This document shows positions 52,578 through 60,423 of a stretch of 64,000 nucleotides of DNA, piece after piece. The translations under genes and the position numbers were made by a program. This stretch comes from Lactobacillus paragasseri (GTDB lineage Bacteria > Bacillota > Bacilli > Lactobacillales > Lactobacillaceae), in contig NZ_AP018549.1 of assembly GCF_003584685.1 (NCBI RefSeq), forward strand, positions 1,860,001 to 1,924,000, read 5' to 3'. The notes beneath the pieces are model-generated. The model was given only the letters and a program-made list of their open reading frames with translations, made no database searches and was not told the DNA's origin. How positions within the stretch are numbered: the stretch's first letter is position 1; each line of letters begins with the position of its first letter.

Positions 52578-54056
52578 TTAGTCTAATTTTTCACCCATTG
52601 CTTGTTCACGCTTAGCTTCACGTTTTCTAAGCCATGGTAAAACGAATCCTAAACCAAACAATACTACAACCGTAATAATGTTCATCCATAATTGGTGAGT
52701 AAATGCCTTAGTACCTACTGCAACGTTTTGAGGAATAAATCCTAAAGTTGCACAGACAAAGGTAAATAGTAAGCACCAACCACCAACGGTTAAAGCACCA
52801 GCCTTATTTTTAATAAAGACATAATCTGAGTGATACTTATCTTGGTGCATTCTCATTGCAACAAAGGCAAAGAATACCCAACAAGTCTTATATGGTGAAA
52901 TAATTCCGTTAACATTCAAAAGCCAGTTATAAATGGTATTAATGTTAGGTAAAGTTCCAGTTAATAATAGCAAGAATAAACTAAGTCCAACGGTAAATGT
53001 GTATGAGTGAATTGGACGGCCGTTCTTATTTTTCTTAGTAAGCCACTTAGGCATGAACTTGGAGCCAACATCTCCAGCAAAGACACGACTTGAAGCGTCT
53101 AATAATACAGCGAGTTGAGCCATCATGAAGATTGCTTGTACAACTGCAAAGATATACATTAACACCTTACCTACACCTAAACTTTCACCAAGCAATTGGA
53201 AAGCGTAGTAAGGACCGTTCATTTTGAAGTCATGTGGAATGTGGTGGGCATTAAAGAACATTGCTAAAGCTAATGTTCCAAAAATCGTTAAGAATCCGGT
53301 CATAATGGCAAGCATCCACATTGCCTTAGGAAAGTCTCTCTTCGGATTCTTCATTTGCTGTACATAAGGCGCAGCAAGTTCAGCACCCGACATCGCAAAG
53401 ATCAAAAGACCAGTAGTTGAGAAGTAATTCAAACTAAATGAAGGCTTAAATGCACCCCAGTTAAATGGTTGAGTTGCAATATGGTGTCCATGCATTACTG
53501 ACCATGCGGCAAGCAATACAAAGAGCATTGACATAATAAACATTGCTCCCCCACCAATTAAAGAAAGAATTTCTAGTGAATTACGAAGCTTATTTTCTAG
53601 CAAAATAAAGATCAAAATGATCACAAAAGTTAAAATTCCGAACCAAAAAGTCGACATCTTCTTGTCCAAGCTATTGTTACCAAAGATCATCCAGCTAAAA
53701 GAAACAATAACTGAGTTTGAGACGTCAACGATATAAGGCACACTTTGAACCCAGTACATCCAAGAGGTCCAGTAACCTAAAGTGTCGTTTGTACTTCTTC
53801 TGACCCAAGAAGCAAGCCCACCATCTTGATTATCAAAAGTCAAACTCATCTGACTACTAATCAATGCGTAAGGAATAACATAAGTAAATAAAAGAAAGAT
53901 CCAAGAAATTACAACTGAAAGGCCTTGGTTTTGAAATGGATAGAAGATATTTTCAAAACTAATAATCGTTACAAAGTCAATCAGTGCAATAACAGGCCAA
54001 CTCATATAGTGCTTTTTATTCGGTTCTAAATCATTTAAGACATCTGGTTTATCCAA
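52578..54056 (-). CDS. APC-family amino acid permease/antiporter
   Basis: 492-aa transporter with about 12 membrane helices of the amino acid-polyamine-cation superfamily, closest in look to the glutamate:GABA or ornithine antiporter type. The membrane begins at PVIALIDFVTIISFENIFYPF; GAELAAPYVQQMKNPKRDFPKA is a conserved loop. It is divergent from a basic-amino-acid decarboxylase, which suggests exchange of substrate and amine for acid resistance; that pairing is inference. Confidence 0.85.
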   Translation of the reverse strand: MDKPDVLNDLEPNKKHYMSWPVIALIDFVTIISFENIFYPFQNQGLSVVISWIFLLFTYVIPYALISSQMSLTFDNQDGGLASWVRRSTNDTLGYWTSWMYWVQSVPYIVDVSNSVIVSFSWMIFGNNSLDKKMSTFWFGILTFVIILIFILLENKLRNSLEILSLIGGGAMFIMSMLFVLLAAWSVMHGHHIATQPFNWGAFKPSFSLNYFSTTGLLIFAMSGAELAAPYVQQMKNPKRDFPKAMWMLAIMTGFLTIFGTLALAMFFNAHHIPHDFKMNGPYYAFQLLGESLGVGKVLMYIFAVVQAIFMMAQLAVLLDASSRVFAGDVGSKFMPKWLTKKNKNGRPIHSYTFTVGLSLFLLLLTGTLPNINTIYNWLLNVNGIISPYKTCWVFFAFVAMRMHQDKYHSDYVFIKNKAGALTVGGWCLLFTFVCATLGFIPQNVAVGTKAFTHQLWMNIITVVVLFGLGFVLPWLRKREAKREQAMGEKLD

Positions 54057-54148
54057 TTTTCAATTTCCTCCAAAATTAAAATATTTATCTAAATCCAAGG
54101 TCTTAAATTTGGAGGCTTCAAAACTATCATTAAAGTATTCAAAATCAC

Positions 54149-54178
54149 TTGTAGAAATCCTCTATAAATCGTTATAAT
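54149..54178 (+). promoter_or_regulatory. promoter of decarboxylase operon
   Basis: TTGTAG at 54149-54154, 18-bp spacer, TATAAT at 54173-54178, leaving a leader of about 115 nt before ATG 54300. Nothing else recognisable in the 243-bp divergent gap. Confidence 0.6.
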
Positions 54179-54299
54179 TTATGCCGTAGTCTTCTTGCAA
54201 ATAAAATTGCGTACAAAAACGTTCGCACAAAATTATAAGGATTTATAAAAATTTTGCAAGTCTATTTTAGAAAATATAGTAGGAAAACAAGGTGATTAA

Positions 54300-56399
54300 A
54301 TGAATTTTCTAAAAATTGCATTAAGCAATAAACTTAAAAATAATGATTTTAATTCATGGCAAACTACTAATTTGAATAATAATCCTCAAGCTAGTGAACT
54401 TGCCGCTATTGTTTTAGCAGAGGGCGACCAAAATAGCCTTAAAGCTGCTCAAGATCTACAAAAAACTTCTGGCCTTGGAATTCCTATTATTAAAGTTTCA
54501 CATGAAACAATTTCTAATAATGAAAAAGAAAAAATAATTGATGCAGCAAATAAATATACGAAAAAAATGGTGCCAGGCTTTTTAACTGACCTAGTTAATT
54601 TTGCCGAAGATCATCCAGTAAGCTTCACTACGCCTGGCCACCACAACGGCCTCTATTATGAAAAGCATCCCGCTGGTGTTGTCTTCAACCGCTTCTTCGG
54701 TAAGAACCTAATGTTTGCGGATACTAGTGACACTGTGCCCGAACTAGGCGACACTATGACGCACGAGGGAACACCCTTAACTGCTGAACAAAAAGCTGCT
54801 GAAACTTATCACGCTGATAAAGTTTATTTTTGTACTAATGGTACAACTAGTGCTAACTCAATCTGTGCTAGCGCACTTCTTACAAAAGATGACCTAGTTC
54901 TTTTTGACCGCAACAACCATAAATCACTTTATAACAGTGCCCTAGTTATGAGTGGAGCTAAACCAGTATACATTCCAACTGACCGAAATGCACTTGGTCT
55001 AATTGGAGAAATGGATCCTAACTTTTTAAGTGAAGAAAAAATTAGAGCAGAAGTCGCTAAAGTTGATCCTGAAAAGGCTAAAGCTAAACGTCCATTTAGA
55101 TTAGCAATTATTCAATCAGAAACTTATGATGGACTTTTCTACGATGCTAAATGGATGATTGACAAGATTGGCAAGCTTTGCGACTACATTTTATTCGATT
55201 GTGCTTGGGGTGGCTTTGAACAATTCGTGCCAATTATGAATCACTTATCTCCCCTCAATTTGGATTTTGGGCCAGACGATCCAGGGATCTTAGTAACGCA
55301 ATCACTCCATAAGCAACAAGCAGGAATGGGACAAGCTTCCCAAATTTTGAAAAAAGATGCTCACATAAAAGGTCAAAAACGCTATGTTGATCATAAGCAC
55401 TTTAATCATGCTTATCTTAAATTCGTCACTTCCAGCTATTCATATCCCCTCTATGCTTCCTTAACAGTTAACTCATACTTAACAAGTGGTGAAGGCAATA
55501 AAAAATGGTGGGATAAAATATTGCGGCTAGGAATTGAATGGCGTAAAGAACTAATTAGAAAGTCCAAATTATTTAGACCACTCGTAATTGATAATTTTGA
55601 AAATATCAGTACTGATGACTTAGCCACAAATGAAAAATACTGGAACTTAGAACCAAATAATCTTTGGCATGGCTTTAGTAAAATTGCGACCGGTCAAGCA
55701 ATGATTGATCCGTTAAAGATCACAGTTGTCACTCCTGGCATTGATGTTAAAAACGCAAAATATGAAGCTGTAGGAATTCCTGGTCCAGTAGTAGCAGAGT
55801 TTTTGATGGAGAAGCGAATTATTCGCGCAAAAGATGATTTATATTCACTTCTCTTCTTACTTACCCCAGGTGATACAAAAGCTGAATTAGATACATTGCT
55901 GAATGCATTTTTAGAATTTGAACAATACTATAATGAAGATGCACCATTAGAAAAAGTATTACCAAAATTGACTAAAGTATACGGCGATCGCTACAAGGGT
56001 TATACTCTAAAGCAACTTTGCCAAGAAATGCATAATTATTACCGGGGAAATAAAACTTTCACTTTGCAACAAGAACTATTTGCTAAGCCAAATATGCAAA
56101 ATTACCCAATGACGCCAGAACATGCTGACTATCTTTTTATGAAAAATGAAAGTGAGCTAGTTAACCTAGATGATGTTAAGGGCAGAATTGCGGCCGAAGG
56201 TGCACTTCCTTATCCACCCGGCGTCTTTATTGTTGCACCAGGGGAAAAATGGAGCGATATTGATCAAAAGTACTTTGAAGTTTTAGTAGGAGCAATTGAG
56301 CGCTTCCCTGGCTTTGTACCTGAAATTCAAGGCGTCTACTGGGATCAAAAAGCAGATGGTAAAATAAGAGTACAAGCAGAAGTATTAAAGGAGAATTAA
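54300..56399 (+). CDS. ornithine/lysine/arginine decarboxylase (fold I PLP)
   Basis: 699-aa decarboxylase of the large inducible type. It has an N-terminal wing domain (to about residue 95), the PLP core with TTPGHHNG, CTNGTTSAN, FDCAWGGF and the PLP lysine at about residue 338 in TQSLHKQQAGMGQ, and a C-terminal domain ending near AALPYPPGVFIVAPGE. Similar in size and layout to the ornithine decarboxylase of Lactobacillus 30a. Produces an amine while consuming a proton. Cotranscribed with the YnbB-like gene three bases downstream. Confidence 0.9.
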   Translation: MNFLKIALSNKLKNNDFNSWQTTNLNNNPQASELAAIVLAEGDQNSLKAAQDLQKTSGLGIPIIKVSHETISNNEKEKIIDAANKYTKKMVPGFLTDLVNFAEDHPVSFTTPGHHNGLYYEKHPAGVVFNRFFGKNLMFADTSDTVPELGDTMTHEGTPLTAEQKAAETYHADKVYFCTNGTTSANSICASALLTKDDLVLFDRNNHKSLYNSALVMSGAKPVYIPTDRNALGLIGEMDPNFLSEEKIRAEVAKVDPEKAKAKRPFRLAIIQSETYDGLFYDAKWMIDKIGKLCDYILFDCAWGGFEQFVPIMNHLSPLNLDFGPDDPGILVTQSLHKQQAGMGQASQILKKDAHIKGQKRYVDHKHFNHAYLKFVTSSYSYPLYASLTVNSYLTSGEGNKKWWDKILRLGIEWRKELIRKSKLFRPLVIDNFENISTDDLATNEKYWNLEPNNLWHGFSKIATGQAMIDPLKITVVTPGIDVKNAKYEAVGIPGPVVAEFLMEKRIIRAKDDLYSLLFLLTPGDTKAELDTLLNAFLEFEQYYNEDAPLEKVLPKLTKVYGDRYKGYTLKQLCQEMHNYYRGNKTFTLQQELFAKPNMQNYPMTPEHADYLFMKNESELVNLDDVKGRIAAEGALPYPPGVFIVAPGEKWSDIDQKYFEVLVGAIERFPGFVPEIQGVYWDQKADGKIRVQAEVLKEN

Positions 56400-56402
56400 C
56401 TA

Positions 56403-57671
56403 ATGGTTTTATCTTGGAAAGAAAACTTACCAACAGAATTAAAAGAAAAAGTCGATAAAGTCGACAAAATGATTGAACCTCGTTTAGAAGAAATTGACGA
56501 GCAAGTCTTTTACAACCAACAACGTGTTTTAGGCCTATTTAGAAAACACCGCGTAGGAGAAGAAGATCTAGTTCCTTCAACTGGCTATGGTTACGATGAT
56601 GTTGGTCGTGATAAACTTGAAGCAATGTATGCTGATTACTTTAAAACAGACGACGCTTTGGTCCGCCCACAATTTTCTTCAGCAACACATGCGATTGCCG
56701 TTGGTCTTTTCAGTATGCTTCGCCCTGGTGATACTCTTTACTACTTAACTGGTATGCCATATGACACAATTCAAGAAGTTATTGGCTTAGCAGGCAACAA
56801 ACCAGGAAATATGAAAGAATGGGGCATTGACTTCAAGCATACTGACTTACTTGATAATGGCGAAGTAGACTATGAACAAGCCAGAAAAGATTTACAAGAT
56901 CCAAAGATTAAAGTCGTAACTATCCAGCGTTCTCTTGGTTACGCTGTACGTGCAAGTTTCACCATGGAAAAAATCAAGAAAATGCTTAAGTTTATCAAAG
57001 AAGTTCGTCCAGACGTAAAGATCTTCGTTGATAATTGCTATGGTGAATTTTCTGAAACTGAAGAACCAACTTTCTACGGTGCCGATATGATGGCGGGATC
57101 TCTATTTAAAAATGCTGGTGCTGGTATTGTTAAAGCAGGTGCTTTCTTAGTTGGTAAAAAAGATCTAATTGAAGGAGCAGGATCTCGCCTTAATGTTCCA
57201 GGTGCTGGTAAAGGTGAAGGCGCTACTTGGGGTTATTTAAGAGATATGTATCAAGGCTTCTTTATGGCACCCCACACTACTGGTGAAGCCTTAAAAGGTA
57301 TGATTTATACCGCTGCACTTTGCGAAGAAATGGGGATGAAAGTTGCTCCTAAGTGGAATGATCCAAGAACTGATATTGTCCAAACCGTAACTTTTGGTGA
57401 ACCAGATTCAATGGTTAAATTCTGTGCCGCAATTCAACATTATTCACCAATGAACTCATTTGTTGATCCTATTCCATACCACCAAGATGGTTATGAAGAT
57501 GATGTTGTTATGGCTTCTGGTAGCTTTACTGAAGGTTCTACAATCGAATTATCTTCAGACGGTCCTCTTCGTGCCCCTTATCGCCTTTACATTCAAGGTG
57601 GTTTATCCTATGCTCATGATAAGATTGCGATCACTCATGCAGTAGAAGAAACTTTCTACAAAAATAATTAA
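56403..57671 (+). CDS. YnbB-like PLP enzyme (methionine gamma-lyase family)
   Basis: 422-aa PLP enzyme of the YnbB group, long called aluminium resistance proteins and related to cystathionine/methionine lyases. Recognisable: STGYGYDDVGRDKLE, RPQFSSATHAI, PGDTLYYLTGMPYDT and the probable PLP lysine 236 in AGSLFKNAGAG. Only three bases separate it from the decarboxylase. Real substrate unknown. Confidence 0.88.
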   Translation: MVLSWKENLPTELKEKVDKVDKMIEPRLEEIDEQVFYNQQRVLGLFRKHRVGEEDLVPSTGYGYDDVGRDKLEAMYADYFKTDDALVRPQFSSATHAIAVGLFSMLRPGDTLYYLTGMPYDTIQEVIGLAGNKPGNMKEWGIDFKHTDLLDNGEVDYEQARKDLQDPKIKVVTIQRSLGYAVRASFTMEKIKKMLKFIKEVRPDVKIFVDNCYGEFSETEEPTFYGADMMAGSLFKNAGAGIVKAGAFLVGKKDLIEGAGSRLNVPGAGKGEGATWGYLRDMYQGFFMAPHTTGEALKGMIYTAALCEEMGMKVAPKWNDPRTDIVQTVTFGEPDSMVKFCAAIQHYSPMNSFVDPIPYHQDGYEDDVVMASGSFTEGSTIELSSDGPLRAPYRLYIQGGLSYAHDKIAITHAVEETFYKNN

Positions 57672-57688
57672 TCTTAATCAACATATCT

Positions 57689-57722
57689 AAAACGGTCAGT
57701 GAAAAATCACTGACCGTTTTTT
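57689..57722. terminator. bidirectional terminator
   Basis: AAAACGGTCAGTGA / TCACTGACCGTTTT stem between the lyase and the convergent acetyltransferase gene. Confidence 0.93.
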
Positions 57723-57737
57723 ATTTTCCCGACAAAA

Positions 57738-58151
57738 TTAATATAAAATCATTTTCTCTTTGGTTTCTTCTACAAATCCGCGACTACCGTATAGTCTTTT
57801 TGCTCTGATATTTGTAGAAAAAACTTCTAAAAATGCTGGACGTTTTAGGTAAGGAATTGCAGTATCTAAAAGTTTACCTCCTATACCCTTTCCTTGATAT
57901 TCCCTTAACACGTAAATATAGCCTAGTTCATTCTTCCTAAAAGCAACAAATCCTACTACATGACTGTCGACTTCCGCTACATAAATTGTTTCTGAAAATA
58001 GTTCTTCTTTGTATACTGCCCTTTCAAGTGGAGCATATAAATCAACTGCATTACCCACAATTAATTCTTGCATTCTCGCTTCATCATGTACTTTACATAA
58101 TTGAACATAGTTTGTATTTTTATATTTTCTGATAATTACTTCTTCTGACAT
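57738..58151 (-). CDS. GNAT family N-acetyltransferase
   Basis: 137-aa acetyltransferase. The acetyl-CoA loop is YVLREYQGKGIGGKLLDTA (R/Q-x-x-G-x-G/A), followed by EVFSTNIRAKRLYGSRGFVEE, the usual C-terminal half. The start is set at ATG 58151, which has TTAGG before it; an upstream ATG at 58178 lies inside an ATCAGGAG / CTCCTGAT hairpin. Substrate unknown. Confidence 0.85.
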   Translation of the reverse strand: MSEEVIIRKYKNTNYVQLCKVHDEARMQELIVGNAVDLYAPLERAVYKEELFSETIYVAEVDSHVVGFVAFRKNELGYIYVLREYQGKGIGGKLLDTAIPYLKRPAFLEVFSTNIRAKRLYGSRGFVEETKEKMILY

Positions 58152-58371
58152 AACTAACCTAATTTCTATTTGAAACATCAGGAGAAATAAACTCCTGATT
58201 AACGACTAAATTGGCTAGCTTTTCTACGTAATCTCATTTTTTTACCCGCTTTCTGAATTTTTAGCAATATTAGCAGATAATTAAATTAGTGTCAATATTT
58301 AAGTAAAGATTAATCTATCTTTGCATCAATTAAAAATCTTTGTTAGGGTGGAATGTATACTTTAAATTTTT

Positions 58372-58418
58372 AAGGAGGATTTTTTCGAGTTAATCTAAAT
58401 GATTTAACTCATGTTATG
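58372..58418 (+). promoter_or_regulatory. Shine-Dalgarno separated from start by a hairpin
   Basis: AAGGAGG at 58372-58378 is 37 bases before the MFS start at 58416. Between them GAGTTAATC (58387-58395) can pair with GATTTAACTC (58401-58410). Folding would bring the site to within nine bases of ATG 58411, whose two-codon frame (ATGTTATGA) overlaps the true start. Confidence 0.5.
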
Positions 58419-59759
58419 AAAAAAGAAAATCAGAATAATACAAATAATATTAAAGAAAAAAAGAATTATAAAAAAGCACCTATCATGCCTATTCATTTAC
58501 GAGTATTTATGGCTGTCTTATTAGGTCAAATCGCCTGTGGCTTTGCCTTAGGTATTTCTGGTACAGCTCTTTCTAACGCTAGTAAATATATCCAAATTAA
58601 TGATCTTTGGACTGGATTAATTGGTGCTGGATCTTTAATTGGACTAGCTGGCAGTATTCTAATTGGGCGTTTATCAGATAAGATTGGTAGACGGAAATTA
58701 TTAATGCTCAATATGTATATTTTGGGTACTTTATCTCTACTGCAATTACTAACTAATAATCTTCCCACTCTTTTTATCATTAGAATTTTAATTGGATTAA
58801 TGATTGCCGTTGATTATACCGTTGGGAACGCTCTTTTAACTGAGTGGCTTCCTAAAGGAGAAGACAGCAAAAGGCAAAGCCACTTGCTTATCTACTGGAC
58901 AATTGGATTTATTGCTTCATATATAACAGGTACTTTTATTAGCGGCTTTGGCTCACATACTTGGCAAATAATCTTAGCAACTGGGGCCATACCAGCTTTT
59001 ATTGCCGCTATTTTCAGATCTATTTTTCCTCTACCTGCCTCCCCAAGCTGGCTTGCAAGCCGTGGTAAAGTCAAAACAGCTAATAAAGTTATTAAAAAGC
59101 ATATGGGACGTAAATGGGGCATCCCTAAGAAACTCAAAAAGGCTAAGCCAGTCAAGGAAGTTTCCTGGTCAATATTATTTTCCGGGAAATATTTACGTCG
59201 TACTCTAGTTGGTGGACTCTTTTATGCTTGCCAAGCTTTTGCATTCTTTGGTATCAGTATTTTTCTTCCAATTCTTTTACAAAGTATGCATGTCACTGAC
59301 CAAAAGGTTTCTGGGATTATCTACAATGGTGGTATGTTTATCGGCGTCATTTTAGGAATCCTACTTTTTAACAGAATTAGTCGTCGCGCATTTCTCATCA
59401 GCAATTTTTTACTTTCAGGTATTCTAATCGGCTTTTTAGCTATTGACAAAAACCTTAATTCAAATATTCAACTTACTATCTTTTGTATTTTTGCAATTAT
59501 CTTATCTTCTGGTTTAGTACTTGATTACCCATATCCAACTGAACTATTCGATATTAAGATTCGTGGAACCGGCGTTGGAACTTGTATTACTATAAGCAGA
59601 TTTGGTGCCGCAGCAGGTACCTTTTTATTGCCAATTTTGACTAATCAAGGCGGTGCAAGCTTATCAATGCTAATCTGCGCAATTGTTCTTTTGGCTGCCT
59701 TTATCATCTGCTTAATTTGGGCACCTGAAACCTCACCAAAATTTAAGCAAAATAATTGA
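58416..59759 (+). CDS. MFS transporter, sugar/organic acid type
   Basis: 447-aa major facilitator with 12 membrane helices. The loop 2-3 motif is GRLSDKIGRRKLL, and the loop 8-9 equivalent and RxGxxxG-like IRGTGVGTCITISRFGAAAGTF are of the sugar porter/aromatic acid symporter class. The N-terminal 25 residues are very polar (KKENQNNTNNIKEKK). No other start is available in frame; the strong AAGGAGG lies beyond a small hairpin. Substrate unknown. Confidence 0.87.
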   Translation: MKKENQNNTNNIKEKKNYKKAPIMPIHLRVFMAVLLGQIACGFALGISGTALSNASKYIQINDLWTGLIGAGSLIGLAGSILIGRLSDKIGRRKLLMLNMYILGTLSLLQLLTNNLPTLFIIRILIGLMIAVDYTVGNALLTEWLPKGEDSKRQSHLLIYWTIGFIASYITGTFISGFGSHTWQIILATGAIPAFIAAIFRSIFPLPASPSWLASRGKVKTANKVIKKHMGRKWGIPKKLKKAKPVKEVSWSILFSGKYLRRTLVGGLFYACQAFAFFGISIFLPILLQSMHVTDQKVSGIIYNGGMFIGVILGILLFNRISRRAFLISNFLLSGILIGFLAIDKNLNSNIQLTIFCIFAIILSSGLVLDYPYPTELFDIKIRGTGVGTCITISRFGAAAGTFLLPILTNQGGASLSMLICAIVLLAAFIICLIWAPETSPKFKQNN

Positions 59760-59812
59760 TTCTGTTCTACTTTTTTCTAAAATAAAAATAGAAAGAGTCA
59801 GGAGGGATTACT

Positions 59813-60211
59813 ATGGTAAAAATGACAATAAGCCAAGACGCAATTAACTTTCTTAAAAATCGTGGTTATGATAAACATGAAATAATTTTGATTGTTGATG
59901 GTGGTGGCGGTGATTATTCAATTGAAGGTGGATCTTGCAATATTGGCATGGATTACTCTCTAATTTCACTAGATACAATGAAACATGATTCACGCTATTC
60001 AGTAAAAATAGAAAATAATGCTGACTTTGAAATTTATACCTCCGATTATGATTTAGCTTTTTTAGGCGATAACTTGGTTCTAGATATCCACGATACTACC
60101 TTACGCCTTCGTAACGATTCTGGCATTTTAACTGGTGCTGTTAAGATTGCTAAGGCAAGCTTTCTTGCCGAGCAAGCTAAAAAAGGTATTATAAGTCAAA
60201 AAAATTGTTAA
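59813..60211 (+). CDS. HesB/IscA-fold protein without the cysteine set
   Basis: 132-aa protein of the iron-sulfur cluster biosynthesis (HesB-like) fold family seen in lactobacilli. It keeps the glycine-rich turn (IVDGGGGDYSIEGGSCN) but has only one cysteine, so the classical three-cysteine cluster site is missing. Start ATG 59813 after AGGAGGGATT. May follow the MFS gene in the same transcript. Function uncertain. Confidence 0.75.
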   Translation: MVKMTISQDAINFLKNRGYDKHEIILIVDGGGGDYSIEGGSCNIGMDYSLISLDTMKHDSRYSVKIENNADFEIYTSDYDLAFLGDNLVLDIHDTTLRLRNDSGILTGAVKIAKASFLAEQAKKGIISQKNC

Positions 60212-60222
60212 TTAATAGTTTT

Positions 60223-60250
60223 ACTCTCAAATATAAATTTGAGAGTTTTT
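60223..60250 (+). terminator. intrinsic terminator
   Basis: ACTCTCAAAT-ATAA-ATTTGAGAGT perfect hairpin followed by TTTTAT. Confidence 0.93.
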
Positions 60251-60331
60251 ATTTACCCTAATTTATAATGATTTTTTAGTAAAAATGTTATATCATTAAA
60301 ATCAATAATTTAGAAAAGGACATATTGCTAT

Positions 60332-60352
60332 ATGATGCTAATTGTATTTTAG
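60332..60352 (+). CDS. candidate leader peptide MMLIVF
   Basis: Six-codon frame ATG ATG CTA ATT GTA TTT TAG with AAAAGGA (60314-60320) eleven bases upstream. Its stop touches the first arm of the hairpin at 60353-60383. Too short to be sure of by composition; the argument is its place in the leader of the MutS2-like gene. Confidence 0.45.
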   Translation: MMLIVF

Positions 60353-60415
60353 TCTCAAGGGACTAATTTACTTTCCCTTGAGAAAAAAATTAAAATCTAT
60401 TTTCTTAAGGAGAAA
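60353..60415 (+). promoter_or_regulatory. mutually exclusive leader hairpins covering the ribosome binding site
   Basis: Arm 1 TCTCAAGGG (60353-60361) pairs perfectly with arm 2 CCCTTGAGA (60375-60383). Arm 2, as TTTCCCTTGAG (60372-60382), can instead pair with CTTAAGGAGAAA (60404-60415), which holds the Shine-Dalgarno, through 11 pairs with one bulged A and one G-U. This is the layout of a translation attenuator. Confidence 0.55.
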
Positions 60416-60423
60416 AAACAAAA

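Noticed and set aside
58178..58200. ATCAGGAG / CTCCTGAT hairpin as terminator
   Set aside because: No T-run follows on either strand; it is more likely part of the leader before the GNAT start.
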